Assembly: GCA_017517965.1 (NCBI GenBank)
Contig: JAFWXR010000037.1
Coordinates: forward strand, 145,764 to 209,763
Length of the DNA stretch: 64,000 nt
Reading direction: 5' to 3'
DNA from: Clostridia bacterium
GTDB taxonomy: Bacteria > Bacillota > Clostridia > Oscillospirales > Feifaniaceae
Shown here: positions 1 to 9,230 of the stretch, piece after piece
How positions within the stretch are numbered: the stretch's first letter is position 1
Layout: each line of letters opens with the position of its first letter
Translations under genes and position numbers: made by a program
The notes under the pieces: model-generated
What the model saw: the letters and a program-made list of their open reading frames with translations, nothing else
What the model was told of the DNA's origin: nothing
Databases searched by the model: none

Positions 1-669
1 CTTGACAAAAACCCTATGAGGATAATCGACTGTAAGAGCCCCGTCTGCTCGGAAATTGCAAAGGGTGCACCCATTATGCTCGACTATCTTTGTGACGAGT
101 GTAGGGAGCATTTTGAAAAGGTTAAAAAGCTTCTCACCGAAATGGGCATTTCCTTTGAGGTTGACCCGACTATCGTGAGGGGACTTGACTACTACACCAA
201 GACCGTGTTTGAATTCGTTTCAAACGGCATCGGTGCTCAGGGCACCGTCTGCGGCGGCGGAAGATACGACGGGCTGTGTACACAGCTCGGCGGTGTGGAT
301 ATGCCGGCACTCGGCTTTGGTATGGGTATAGGCAGACTGCTTATGGTGCTCGGAGATTACGATTTCGGTATAGATAACGCACCTGCCGTTTATATAGGCA
401 GTATCGGTGACGAGGCGAAAGCAAAGGCAATGGTAATCTGCGACGCACTTCGTGCAAGCGGTGTTTCGGCACAGTGCGACATTATGGCAAGAAGCGTTAA
501 GGCACAGATGAAGTATGCCGACAAGGTCGGGGCAAAATACTCTGTCATTTTAGGTGAGCAGGAGTGTGCCGATAACAGAGCAAAAATAAAAAATATGAGT
601 GATAAGACCGAAAGGGAAATTTCACTTTCGAATTTCGTAAATGAATTTAAGGAGATATACAATGGCTGA
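1..669 (+). CDS. hisS: Histidyl-tRNA synthetase, C-terminal part (gene starts before the window)
   Basis: The reading frame is already open at base 1 and gives the last ~222 residues of a class II aminoacyl-tRNA synthetase that charges tRNA-His in the cytoplasm. Visible are the catalytic-core segment VRGLDYYTKTVFEF, the glycine-rich GAQGTVCGGGRYDGL, the class II motif 3 region GFGMGIGRLLMVLGDY, and then the C-terminal anticodon-binding alpha/beta domain. The stop overlaps the start of aspS by 8 bp, so the two genes are translationally coupled. A hisS-aspS pair is a common Firmicutes arrangement. Confidence 0.95.
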   Translation, partial: LDKNPMRIIDCKSPVCSEIAKGAPIMLDYLCDECREHFEKVKKLLTEMGISFEVDPTIVRGLDYYTKTVFEFVSNGIGAQGTVCGGGRYDGLCTQLGGVDMPALGFGMGIGRLLMVLGDYDFGIDNAPAVYIGSIGDEAKAKAMVICDALRASGVSAQCDIMARSVKAQMKYADKVGAKYSVILGEQECADNRAKIKNMSDKTEREISLSNFVNEFKEIYNG

Positions 670-2428
670 TTCAATGAAGGGTTTAAAGCGCACCTGCTAT
701 TGCGCCGAAGTTGAAGGTATAGGTAAAGAGGTGACAGTCGGCGGTTACGTGCAGAAGATTCGTGACCTCGGCAACCTTATATTTATCGATTTGAGGGACA
801 GAAGCGGTATCGTTCAGCTTTCCTTTAACGATAAGACGGATAAGGAAATTTTTGAAAAGGCGTCCACCTGCAGAAGTGAGGACGTTATCATGGCAAAGGG
901 CGTCGTAATCGAGCGTTCAAGCAAAAATCCCGACTTAAAGACGGGTGATATTGAAATTGACGTTACCGACCTTCGTATTCTTTCAAAGGCACAGACTCCG
1001 CCTTTTGAAGTGACGGCGGAAACCAACGTAAACGAGGAACTTCGTCTTAAATACCGCTATCTTGATTTGAGAAGAAAGCCTCTTGCCGACAACATTATGA
1101 TGCGTCACAAAATTGCGCAGGTGGCAAGAGAATATTATACGGAAAACGGCTTTATCGACATTGAAACGCCGATGCTTATGAAGTCTACACCCGAAGGTGC
1201 GAGGGACTATCTCGTTCCGTCAAGAGTGCACAACGGCAAGTTCTACGCTCTGCCTCAGTCACCCCAGATTTACAAACAGTTGCTTATGATTGCGGGCTTT
1301 GACCGCTATTTCCAGCTTGCACGTTGCTTCAGGGATGAGGACCTTCGTGCAGACAGACAGCCCGAATTTACACAGATTGACCTTGAAATGAGTTTCGTTG
1401 ACGTTGAGGACGTGCTCGAAATGAACGAGGGCTTTGTAAAGAGGCTCTTTAAAGAGGTGCTTGACGTAGATATTGCTCTGCCTCTGCCCAGACTTACCTA
1501 CAACGAGGCTATGGACCGCTACGGCTCGGACAAGCCCGACACTCGCTTCGGTATGGAAATTACCGATTTGTCCGAAATTGTTAAAAACTGCGGTTTTGGC
1601 GTATTCACGGGTGCGATTGAAGCAGGCGGTAGCGTAAGAGGTATTGTGGCTGAAAATGCCGCCGACAAACTTACGAGAAAGGTCATTGACAAACTCACCG
1701 AGACGGCAAAGGGCATCGGTGCAAAGGGTCTTGCATACATCAGATGGGTGGAGGATGCACCCAACTGCTCGTTTGCAAAATTTATGACCGAAGATGAAAT
1801 TTCCGCAATTATTGAAAAACTCGGTATGAAGAAGGGTGACGTTGCCCTCATCATTGCCGACAAAAATAAGGTTACACTTCCCGTTTTGGGCGCACTGCGT
1901 CTTAACGTGGCAAAACAGCTTGACATAATTCCCGACGGTTACAACTTCCTGTGGATAACCGATTTCCCCTTCTTCGAGTGGGATGAGGATGCAGGTGAAT
2001 GGGTTGCAATGCACCATCCTTTCACAATGCCTAATGACGATTGTATTCAGTATCTTGACACCGAGCCCGAAAAGGTTTATGCAAAGGCGTACGACCTCGT
2101 ACTTAACGGCATTGAGCTTTCCAGCGGTTCGATTAGAATTACCGACCCCGAGCTTCAGAACAGAATGTTTAGGGCGCTCAAACTCACCGATGAGGAAATT
2201 TCTGCGAAGTTCGGCTTCCTCGTTGACGCTTACAAATACGGTGCGGCACCCCACGGCGGTGCAGGCATCGGTCTTGACAGACTTGCGATGATTATGTGCG
2301 GTGCTGACAGCCTGCGTGACGTTATCGCATTCCCCAAGGTGCAGAATGCAAGCGAACTTATGAGTAACGCTCCCGACGTGGTTGACAAGGCATCACTCGA
2401 CGTGCTTGGAATAGAAATAAAGGAGTAA
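662..2428 (+). CDS. aspS: Aspartyl-tRNA synthetase
   Basis: A 588-residue bacterial-type AspRS. The N-terminal ~110 residues form the OB-fold anticodon-binding domain. The class II core carries motif 2 (FRDEDLRADRQPEFTQIDLE) and motif 3 (GAGIGLDRLAMIMCG). The extra ~110-residue GAD-type insertion typical of bacterial enzymes lies at about residues 290-400. The ATG at 662 is chosen over upstream in-frame codons because AAGGAG lies 7-8 nt before it and the protein begins in register with the family. It overlaps hisS by 8 bp and is followed 4 bp later by the ABC ATPase. Whether it is discriminating or also charges tRNA-Asn cannot be read from sequence alone. Confidence 0.97.
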   Translation: MADSMKGLKRTCYCAEVEGIGKEVTVGGYVQKIRDLGNLIFIDLRDRSGIVQLSFNDKTDKEIFEKASTCRSEDVIMAKGVVIERSSKNPDLKTGDIEIDVTDLRILSKAQTPPFEVTAETNVNEELRLKYRYLDLRRKPLADNIMMRHKIAQVAREYYTENGFIDIETPMLMKSTPEGARDYLVPSRVHNGKFYALPQSPQIYKQLLMIAGFDRYFQLARCFRDEDLRADRQPEFTQIDLEMSFVDVEDVLEMNEGFVKRLFKEVLDVDIALPLPRLTYNEAMDRYGSDKPDTRFGMEITDLSEIVKNCGFGVFTGAIEAGGSVRGIVAENAADKLTRKVIDKLTETAKGIGAKGLAYIRWVEDAPNCSFAKFMTEDEISAIIEKLGMKKGDVALIIADKNKVTLPVLGALRLNVAKQLDIIPDGYNFLWITDFPFFEWDEDAGEWVAMHHPFTMPNDDCIQYLDTEPEKVYAKAYDLVLNGIELSSGSIRITDPELQNRMFRALKLTDEEISAKFGFLVDAYKYGAAPHGGAGIGLDRLAMIMCGADSLRDVIAFPKVQNASELMSNAPDVVDKASLDVLGIEIKE

Positions 2429-2432
2429 ACAA

Positions 2433-3383
2433 ATGATTGAAGTATCCGGTCTTACCAAGAAATACGGTAAGAAATATGCCGTGGACGGTATTTCGTTTAC
2501 GGTAAATAAGGGTGAAATCGTCGGTCTGCTTGGCCCCAACGGCGCAGGTAAGACCACGACGATGAATATGATTACGGGGTATATTTCAGCGACCGCAGGT
2601 ACGGCAAAGGTCGGCGGACACGATATTTTAGAAGAGCCTGACGTGGTAAAGGGCAAGATAGGCTATCTGCCTGAACTTCCGCCTCTTTACCTTGATATGA
2701 CGGTTAAGGATTATCTTTATTTCGTGTTCGATTTAAAGAAAATCGGCAAAAAGGGCTTTGATAAGAAAAAGCACGTTCTTGAGGTTGCTGACGTCGTTAA
2801 AATAACCGACGTTATTGAAAGACCGATAAGAAACTTGTCCAAAGGCTACAAGCAGAGGGTTGGTCTTGCACAGGCACTGCTCGGCAGTCCCGACGTGCTT
2901 ATTTTGGACGAGCCGACGGTTGGTCTTGACCCGAAACAGATTATCGAAATCAGAAATCTTATTGAAAAGCTCGGCAAGTCGCACACGATAATTCTCTCCT
3001 CGCATATTCTCTCCGAGGTGCAGGCGGTGTGTGACCGTATTATCGTTATTGCAAAGGGCAAAAAGGTTGCCGACGCTCCGACAGAAGAACTGACGGCAAA
3101 CGCCGTTTCTTCAAAGGACGTTATTGCAAGAATTGCAGGTCCTTCAGTCGACGTTATGAAGGCGGTTGAAGGTCTTGAGGGTGTGAGAAAAATCTCACTT
3201 TCCTCGCAGACGGGTGACGATGAAGCAGAATATATCATCGAAACCGACGGTACCGTTGATATAAAGAAGCCTCTTTTCAAGCTCTGCGCCGATAATAACT
3301 GGTACCTGCTTGAAAGCAAGGCACCCGATATGAGTCTTGAGGACATCTTTATTCAGCTTACGGACAGGAGGGAAGAGAAATGA
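2433..3383 (+). CDS. ABC transporter ATP-binding protein (GldA/NatA-like)
   Basis: A 316-residue nucleotide-binding subunit of an ABC-2 type exporter. Walker A is GPNGAGKTT (residues ~33-41), the signature region is LSKGYKQRVGLAQAL, and Walker B is VLILDEPTVGLDP. The switch His lies in ILSSHILSEV. The last ~90 residues are an accessory domain seen in GldA/CcmA-like proteins. It starts 4 bp after aspS with AGGAG inside the aspS stop region, and its own end overlaps the permease start by 4 bp (ATGA). The four genes 2433-6896 form an operon. The substrate is unknown; the GldA/F/G resemblance does not imply gliding in this lineage. Confidence 0.93.
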   Translation: MIEVSGLTKKYGKKYAVDGISFTVNKGEIVGLLGPNGAGKTTTMNMITGYISATAGTAKVGGHDILEEPDVVKGKIGYLPELPPLYLDMTVKDYLYFVFDLKKIGKKGFDKKKHVLEVADVVKITDVIERPIRNLSKGYKQRVGLAQALLGSPDVLILDEPTVGLDPKQIIEIRNLIEKLGKSHTIILSSHILSEVQAVCDRIIVIAKGKKVADAPTEELTANAVSSKDVIARIAGPSVDVMKAVEGLEGVRKISLSSQTGDDEAEYIIETDGTVDIKKPLFKLCADNNWYLLESKAPDMSLEDIFIQLTDRREEK

Positions 3384-4120
3384 GTGCAATTTTCAAAAGA
3401 GAGATGAAGGCGTATTTTACTTCGCCTCTCGGCTACATCATTCTTGCGGTGTTTACCGTTATTTCCTCGGTTGTTTTCGTTATCAACAATGCGGGATTTA
3501 ATCCCTTTTCAGGTGCAACGGCACAGTACGTTCAGTCAAATGACTTAACGATGCTCTATTCGACACTTCTGTCGGTGCTTATTATCGCAGTTCCGCTTCT
3601 CACGATGAAACTTTTAAGTGAGGAGAAGAAACTCGGTACGGATCAGCTTCTTATAACAAGCCCTGTCGGCGTACTTGACATAGTGCTCGGAAAATATTTT
3701 TCCGCAGCCGCTATGTACGGTATGTCACTTAGCGTGACACTTATTTTCTGGGTGATTTCCGCAACCAACAGCCCGAGTTTTGACTTCGGCGTTGCCACAG
3801 GCAATTTCGTTGCCGTGCTTTTGGTCGGTATGGTGTTTATCGCTATCGGACTGTTCATTTCATCACTCACGGAAAGTCAGCTTATCTCGGCACTCGGCAC
3901 TTTTGTCGTAATGCTTCTTGCTATGCTTATGCCCACGTTTGCATCGAAAATATCAAGCACTTTCGTGGCAAAAGCCGTGTCTGCACTTTCTGTCTATGAC
4001 AGGTACTACAACTTCACGGTGGGCCTTTTTGATCTGCCTGCAGTTGTATTTTACGTAAGTCTTATTTCGGCGTTCGTTTTCCTGACTGCAAGAGTCATCG
4101 AAAAGAGACGCTATTCGTAA
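3380..4120 (+). CDS. ABC-2 type membrane permease (GldF-like)
   Basis: A 246-residue integral membrane protein with about six hydrophobic segments. It begins MSAIFKREMKAYFTSPLGYI, the typical start of ABC-2 permeases partnered with GldA-like ATPases. The LSEEKKLGTDQLLITSP stretch after the second membrane segment is a conserved cytoplasmic element of this family. It overlaps the ATPase gene by 4 bp and is followed 14 bp later by the GldG-like gene after a strong AAGGAGG site. It should form the membrane channel of the exporter encoded at 2433-6896. Confidence 0.88.
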   Translation: MSAIFKREMKAYFTSPLGYIILAVFTVISSVVFVINNAGFNPFSGATAQYVQSNDLTMLYSTLLSVLIIAVPLLTMKLLSEEKKLGTDQLLITSPVGVLDIVLGKYFSAAAMYGMSLSVTLIFWVISATNSPSFDFGVATGNFVAVLLVGMVFIAIGLFISSLTESQLISALGTFVVMLLAMLMPTFASKISSTFVAKAVSALSVYDRYYNFTVGLFDLPAVVFYVSLISAFVFLTARVIEKRRYS

Positions 4121-4134
4121 GGAGGGCATCATAA

Positions 4135-5556
4135 ATGAAAAGAAATTTTAAATACGGTGCCGCTTCTACGGTGTTTATCGTCGTTTTCCTTGCGGTGCTT
4201 ATCGCAGTAAATCTTATCGTGGGTCTTATCGGGGAGAGGGCGAATCTTCTGTTCGATATGACGATGGACAAACGTTCATCGGTAAGCGATACCACGTATC
4301 AGATTCTTGATTCTCTCGAAAAAGAGGTAAAGATTTATACTTTCGCTTCACCCGAAACGCTTGATCAGTGGTTTTCAACCGATTTTCCGATTCGTTTCGG
4401 TATGATGCCCGTTAACGGATTTTCGCTGTCCGAATATATGCAAAAATATGCGCTCTATTCCGACAAGGTTGAAATTGAGCAGCTCGACTTTGACGCTGAC
4501 CCCACTTTGCGTGAAAAATACGGTCTTACAAGCCAGTCCGACATTGTCGTTGAATGCGGTGACAGAAGTAAAGTAGTTACGTTTTACGATCTGTTTAAGG
4601 TGGATGCAAACGACAATGACGCGATGTATATCACGGGTCTGTCCGTTGAGCAGATGCTCACAAATGCCATTTCATACGTGGTAAGGGACGTTGGCACGAA
4701 AAAGCATGCCTACACGGTCAACCACAATGAAAACGTGGGTGCGGAGTATATCAATCTTCTTGAGATTGCAGGCTATGAAAGTCAGACGCTTGATTTGATG
4801 ACAGGCGACATTCCCGAGGACGTGACGTATATTACGGTAAATACGCCCGCTGCAGATTTCTCGCAGGATGAAATAAAGAAGCTTCAGCTCTGGCTTGACA
4901 GAGGCGATACCACGCTTGCGATTTATCTCTATGCAGGTGTTGAGGGACTTACCAATCTCTCGTCCTTCCTTGCAGATATAGGTATCGGCGTGACAAGCGG
5001 TATTACCAATGTCGTGGTAGACCAGTCACAGTACGTGGGTGAAGCATCGGCTATCATAACGGATTACGGCACTACGCAGTATACCGAAAATCTGTCCGAT
5101 GAGGTGCATCTTATTATGCCCTGGGCTACGCCCCTCGAGTTAAAGGAAACTCACGATTATAAGGTCAGCCCCGTGCTCTATTCGGCTGAAACCTCTTTGC
5201 TTAACGATAAATCGGCAAACGGTCCGTTTGTACTCGTCGCAGAGGCGAAAAAGAATGCTACGGCAACGGGTAATTCAAGTAAATCAAAGGTTATAGTCAG
5301 CACGGCAAGTATGGCAATAGGCGACAGTTATCTCAGCGGTGCAGGCATAAACAATGCTCAGTTTACACTCAACTGTCTTAATACGGGCGAGGATGCCCCC
5401 GAACTTACGCATATCGGCACTATATCTTTTGCTGACAACTATCTGCGTATGAGTTACAACGAAATGCGCATCTTCTCATACCTCTTCGTGTATATTATCC
5501 CCGTGGGACTTCTTGCATGCGGTCTTGCAGTATTTATCAGGAGAAAGCACAGATGA
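4135..5556 (+). CDS. GldG-like ABC exporter accessory protein
   Basis: A 473-residue protein with an N-terminal membrane segment (about residues 11-31), a long extracytoplasmic region and a C-terminal membrane segment (FVYIIPVGLLACGLAVFIRR). This is the architecture of the GldG family (ABC-type uncharacterised transport system subunit). The extracellular part is predicted to be an alpha/beta domain related to substrate-handling components, but no catalytic residues can be assigned. AAGGAGGG precedes the start. Its stop overlaps the following DUF4340 gene by 4 bp, so the two are coupled. Confidence 0.8.
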   Translation: MKRNFKYGAASTVFIVVFLAVLIAVNLIVGLIGERANLLFDMTMDKRSSVSDTTYQILDSLEKEVKIYTFASPETLDQWFSTDFPIRFGMMPVNGFSLSEYMQKYALYSDKVEIEQLDFDADPTLREKYGLTSQSDIVVECGDRSKVVTFYDLFKVDANDNDAMYITGLSVEQMLTNAISYVVRDVGTKKHAYTVNHNENVGAEYINLLEIAGYESQTLDLMTGDIPEDVTYITVNTPAADFSQDEIKKLQLWLDRGDTTLAIYLYAGVEGLTNLSSFLADIGIGVTSGITNVVVDQSQYVGEASAIITDYGTTQYTENLSDEVHLIMPWATPLELKETHDYKVSPVLYSAETSLLNDKSANGPFVLVAEAKKNATATGNSSKSKVIVSTASMAIGDSYLSGAGINNAQFTLNCLNTGEDAPELTHIGTISFADNYLRMSYNEMRIFSYLFVYIIPVGLLACGLAVFIRRKHR

Positions 5557-6896
5557 GAAAGAATTTCAAATATATTATTGTTGCACTTGTTTGCCTCGCA
5601 CTTCTTGCAGGGGTGTATATCGCCGTGTCGATGACCGACGTGCCTGAGGAATTGCCCGAAGAAGTTGTTTCTGCGACGGATCTGCTCTTTTTCGAGTTTG
5701 ACGAAGTGAAAAATATCGAAATAACGCCGGCAGGTGAGGAAACTATGGTGCTCGTTGCAGAAAATATGGGCACGGTCATTGCCGAAAACTGTGACCTGCC
5801 TCTTGATGCACAGGGCATCCTGAATGCTTTTGCAAGCGCTGTTAATCCCACCTATACGAAGAGATTTGACAACGTGGAAAATCTCTCTGACTACGGCTTT
5901 GATCAGCCTCTTGCAACCGTAAAAATAAACGAGAGTGACGGCAGTTATACCTCATATTCTCTCGGAAATCAGTCGGTTGGTGGCGGTTACTACCTCGTTT
6001 TTGAGGGGGAAAACACCGTTTACGTTACCGAAGGATATATGAGTAATGCAGTAAACTGTACGGCAGAGAATATGGCAGACCTTGCTATTGTTCCTGCGGT
6101 GACCGATATTGCAGGCTTTGAGCTTGAAAGCGAAACTCTCGGCAGGGTGGTTATCGGAAAAGGTGAGAAGGCAGAAGGCTCTCTTACTTATCAGGACTAC
6201 GTTATGACCTATCCCGACGGCGGTCTTTCACTCAGCCAGCATTATATGGAGGAGTACGTGCTCGTTTTTGATGAGGGCGTAACGGCAGGCAAAATGGTAA
6301 AGGCGTATCCGACCGATCTTTCGCAGTACGGTCTGTCGAAGCCTTACGGCACGTTCTCTTTTACGGCAAATGACGTAAAGCATAAGTTTACTCTGTCGGC
6401 ACCGACGAATGACGGTAAGTGTTTTGCGATTTTTGACGGTGTTAACGCCGTATATGAGATGGATTTTAACCGCTATTTCAAGGCGCTTTCACTTACAAAG
6501 ACCGAGCTTTGCGAACAGTATCTCTTTATCGAAATGCTTGACGATTTCTCGGAAATTTCATTTAAGGGAAGCGGTATTGACAAGACATTTGAGATAAAGG
6601 GCAAAATGTCGGACGAGGATTTTGCAGTCACTTTAAACGGTGAAGAATTTGACGCTTCACAGTTTAAGACGATATATTCAAACTTTATCGGAATTGCTGT
6701 TAAAGGCGAGGTTGCCGAAAACGAAAAGGCGGGCAATACTATTCTTAAGGTGGATATGACCTACCGTGACGGCAGGAAAAAGAGTATTTCCTACAATTAT
6801 ATAAACGTAACGAAAGCAGCCGTATCTGTCGATTCGTCGGACGGTGTATACTACGTTTATACGATGGATTTGGATAAACTTCTTGAGTTATTATAA
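5553..6896 (+). CDS. DUF4340 domain protein, exporter-associated
   Basis: A 447-residue protein with a single N-terminal membrane anchor (about residues 6-24) followed by a secreted beta-rich region matching the DUF4340 pattern: LFFEFDEVKNIEI, then YGFDQPLATVKI and later YGLSKPYGTFSF repeats. The ATG at 5553 is preferred to an upstream codon because it overlaps the previous stop as ATGA and places the membrane anchor at the N terminus. DUF4340 proteins regularly follow gldG-like genes in Clostridia; the function is unknown. A strong terminator follows at 6911, so the operon ends here. Confidence 0.8.
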   Translation: MRKNFKYIIVALVCLALLAGVYIAVSMTDVPEELPEEVVSATDLLFFEFDEVKNIEITPAGEETMVLVAENMGTVIAENCDLPLDAQGILNAFASAVNPTYTKRFDNVENLSDYGFDQPLATVKINESDGSYTSYSLGNQSVGGGYYLVFEGENTVYVTEGYMSNAVNCTAENMADLAIVPAVTDIAGFELESETLGRVVIGKGEKAEGSLTYQDYVMTYPDGGLSLSQHYMEEYVLVFDEGVTAGKMVKAYPTDLSQYGLSKPYGTFSFTANDVKHKFTLSAPTNDGKCFAIFDGVNAVYEMDFNRYFKALSLTKTELCEQYLFIEMLDDFSEISFKGSGIDKTFEIKGKMSDEDFAVTLNGEEFDASQFKTIYSNFIGIAVKGEVAENEKAGNTILKVDMTYRDGRKKSISYNYINVTKAAVSVDSSDGVYYVYTMDLDKLLELL

Positions 6897-6910
6897 AAAT
6901 TAACTGAAAT

Positions 6911-6946
6911 TGCCGTGTTTTTTTTGTAAAATACGGCATTTTTTTT
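6911..6946 (+). terminator. Intrinsic terminator of the ABC operon
   Basis: An inverted repeat TGCCGTGTTTT / AAAATACGGCA is followed directly by a run of T residues, 14 bp after the DUF4340 stop. Confidence 0.85.
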
Positions 6947-6957
6947 CGACAAAATTG

Positions 6958-6986
6958 TTGTGAAAAAGTCAATACAATGTTAAAAT
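6958..6986 (+). promoter_or_regulatory. Putative sigma-A promoter of prs
   Basis: TTGTGA (6958) and TAAAAT (6981) are separated by 17 bp, just after a terminator and 27 bp before the prs start. Four of six -35 bases and five of six -10 bases match the consensus. Confidence 0.5.
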
Positions 6987-7013
6987 AAGACATATTAGTG
7001 TTTTCAGGGGGAT

Positions 7014-8138
7014 ATGATGAACGCACAGGATGTTTTTAAATCATTTACACAGGCGGCACCTATCGGTCTTATCGTTATGAAAAGTGCTGAGGAACTCGGC
7101 AACAAAATTGACTGGTATTTAAGGCAGTGGGCAGGCACGGACAAATCATTTATTATCCCGTCAGACTGTCCGAGATTTCAGTCGGGTGACGGTAAGGGTC
7201 TTGTTAAGGAAAGCATAAGGGGTGACGATATTTATATCGTTACCGATATAGGCAATTACAGCAATACCTACAAAATGTTCGGTATGGAAAATCATATGTC
7301 GCCTGACGATCATTATATGGATCTTAAGCGTATTATTCAGGCGCTCAGCGGTAAGGCTCACAGAATCAACGTGATTATGCCTCAACTTTACGGTGCACGT
7401 CAGCACAGACGTGCGTACAGAGAGTCGCTTGACTGTGCGGCTGCTTTGCAGGAACTTCAGTCAATGGGCGTGGCCAACATCGTGACTTTTGATGCTCACG
7501 ACCCCCGTGTCGTAAATGCAGTTCCGCTTCTGGGCGTTGACAACGTTATGCCCACGTATCAGGTGCTTAAGGCGATGTTCCGCCGTTTCCCCGATATGAA
7601 GCCGTCAAAGGAAAATTTCCTTTGCGTAAGCCCTGACGAAGGTGCTATGACGAGAAATCTTTACTATTCATCGGTGCTCGGTGTAAACCTTGGTATGTTC
7701 TACAAGCGCCGTGACTATTCAAAGCTTGTAAACGGCAGAAACCCCATCGTTGCGCACGAGTATCTCGGTGAGTCGGTTGAAGGTCGTGACGTGTTTATTG
7801 CAGACGATATGATTGCTTCGGGCGACTCAATGCTTGATATCGCATATAAGCTCAAGGCTGAAGGTGCAAGAAACGTGTTCTGCTATGCAACCTACGCGCT
7901 CTTTACAAGCGGTCTTGCAAAGTTTGACGAGGCGTATGAAAAGGGCTTCATCAAAGGTGTGTTCGGCACGAATCTGACTTACAGAACGCCTGAACTTCTC
8001 ACGAGAGACTGGTTTATCGAGGTTGACTGCTCGAAATATATTTCATATATTATTGCGGCGCTCAATCACAATATGTCGGTAGGCAAGATTGTTGACCCCA
8101 TCGAAAAAATAAAGAGTTTGCTTGAAAAAAGAAAATAA
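7014..8138 (+). CDS. prs: Ribose-phosphate pyrophosphokinase (long form)
   Basis: A 374-residue cytoplasmic enzyme making PRPP from ribose 5-phosphate and ATP for nucleotide, His and Trp synthesis. The PRPP-binding loop DVFIADDMIASGDSM and the flexible-loop residues YKRRDY are present, as is the His-containing segment MPQLYGARQHRR. It is ~55 residues longer than the classical ~315-residue enzyme; the long variant is common in Clostridia. Two consecutive ATGs (7014 and 7017) follow an AGGGGG site, so the exact start is uncertain by one codon. The gene is monocistronic between a terminator-promoter pair and a bidirectional terminator. Confidence 0.93.
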   Translation: MMNAQDVFKSFTQAAPIGLIVMKSAEELGNKIDWYLRQWAGTDKSFIIPSDCPRFQSGDGKGLVKESIRGDDIYIVTDIGNYSNTYKMFGMENHMSPDDHYMDLKRIIQALSGKAHRINVIMPQLYGARQHRRAYRESLDCAAALQELQSMGVANIVTFDAHDPRVVNAVPLLGVDNVMPTYQVLKAMFRRFPDMKPSKENFLCVSPDEGAMTRNLYYSSVLGVNLGMFYKRRDYSKLVNGRNPIVAHEYLGESVEGRDVFIADDMIASGDSMLDIAYKLKAEGARNVFCYATYALFTSGLAKFDEAYEKGFIKGVFGTNLTYRTPELLTRDWFIEVDCSKYISYIIAALNHNMSVGKIVDPIEKIKSLLEKRK

Positions 8139-8141
8139 TAA

Positions 8142-8166
8142 AAAGCAGTCTGTAAAGACTGCTTTA
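8142..8166. terminator. Bidirectional terminator between prs and prmA
   Basis: A 10-bp perfect stem AAAGCAGTCT / AGACTGCTTT with loop GTAA. A-rich and T-rich flanks allow it to end both convergent genes; it overlaps the prmA stop codon. Confidence 0.85.
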
Positions 8167-9105
8167 TTTCATTATAAGGGCGTTCCAGCCACGGCGGTTG
8201 GTCGCTTTTATCAGTTTAAGTCCGTTTGCTTCAAGTGCGCTGAGAACTTCGTCTTTTCTCTCGTCTATAATGCCACTTGTTATAAATACGCCGTCATCGG
8301 CAAGAAAGCCTTTTATATACGGTGCAAGTGCAATTATAACGCCTGATACGATGTTTGCAAAAACTATATCGTAACCGCTGCCGAGTGTGGAACGGAACTC
8401 ATCGTCGGTCACGTCACCGACCTTTGCATCGTAGTTTCTGTGGATGCCGTTCATCAGGGCGTTTTCAAGCGCTATCTCGTAGGAGGCACGCTCAATGTCA
8501 ACCGCACATGCACGCTCTGCACCAAGCATCATCGAAATTACCGACAGAATACCGCTTCCGCTGCCAAGGTCGAGCACCTTGTCGCCTTTTTTTACGTATT
8601 TTTCTGCCGCTTCAAGACAGAGCTGTGTTGACTCGTGCGTTCCCGTGCCGAAGACCATACCCGGATTTACCTTGAATACCATTCGGTCGGTCTTGAAATC
8701 ATCCTCCCACTCGGGCACGATGAGAAGTTTGTCACCCACCTCGGTAGGCTTGAAGAAACGCTTCCACGTTTCTGCCCAATCCTCTTCATTCACACTTTCG
8801 TGTGCGAGTTCAAGACTGCCGAAAAATTCTTTGTCGAGACCTTCAAGCAGTGTCTTTACGGAAACAAGCGTCTCCATACCGTTTTCCGCTTCAAGATAAA
8901 AACTTATCTGCGGTGTTTCTGCAGGCTTGTTAAGAAGCTCCTCATCAATATAGTCGTACTTGTCACGACAGTTTTCGACAAAATCTTCAAAATCCGTCCT
9001 GTCCTCTATCACGAAACCGCCTATACCCAAATCGCCAAGAAGTGCGCACAGCGCATCTGCCGACTGTGTCGTCGTTTTAATTGTTACTTTGATATATTCA
9101 CTCAT
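8164..9105 (-). CDS. prmA: Ribosomal protein L11 methyltransferase
   Basis: A 313-residue SAM-dependent methyltransferase. An N-terminal substrate-recognition domain (about residues 1-120, with FVIEDRTDFEDF) is followed by a Rossmann fold with the SAM motif VLDLGSGSGILSV and the acceptor-side motif VFANIVSGVII. It trimethylates ribosomal protein L11. The start is supported by an AGGGGTG site 8 nt upstream. It is convergent with prs and divergent from spoIIE. Confidence 0.93.
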   Translation of the reverse strand: MSEYIKVTIKTTTQSADALCALLGDLGIGGFVIEDRTDFEDFVENCRDKYDYIDEELLNKPAETPQISFYLEAENGMETLVSVKTLLEGLDKEFFGSLELAHESVNEEDWAETWKRFFKPTEVGDKLLIVPEWEDDFKTDRMVFKVNPGMVFGTGTHESTQLCLEAAEKYVKKGDKVLDLGSGSGILSVISMMLGAERACAVDIERASYEIALENALMNGIHRNYDAKVGDVTDDEFRSTLGSGYDIVFANIVSGVIIALAPYIKGFLADDGVFITSGIIDERKDEVLSALEANGLKLIKATNRRGWNALIMK

Positions 9106-9125
9106 ATTTTCACCCCTTAGGAAAC

Positions 9126-9154
9126 ATTATAAACTATTTGGCAGAATATTGTAA
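9126..9154 (-). promoter_or_regulatory. Putative promoter of prmA
   Basis: On the minus strand a perfect TATAAT (9131 to 9126) lies 17 bp from a weak -35 TTACAA (9154 to 9149), about 20 bp before the prmA start. Confidence 0.45.
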
Positions 9155-9230
9155 AGCGATTTATGTTAACTTATGCCAATAAACGACTTTTTTATGATTT
9201 TTCTTTGGGTACAATGGGTGGGCGAGGTGT

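Noticed and set aside
1259-2254. 331-codon open frame on the minus strand inside aspS
   Set aside because: It lies entirely opposite a strongly conserved gene, has no RBS or family resemblance, and is a codon-bias shadow.
9181-9230. Spo0A box upstream of spoIIE
   Set aside because: No TGTCGAA or TTCGACA match is found in the 125-bp gap; only a TACAAT at 9210 without a good -35.
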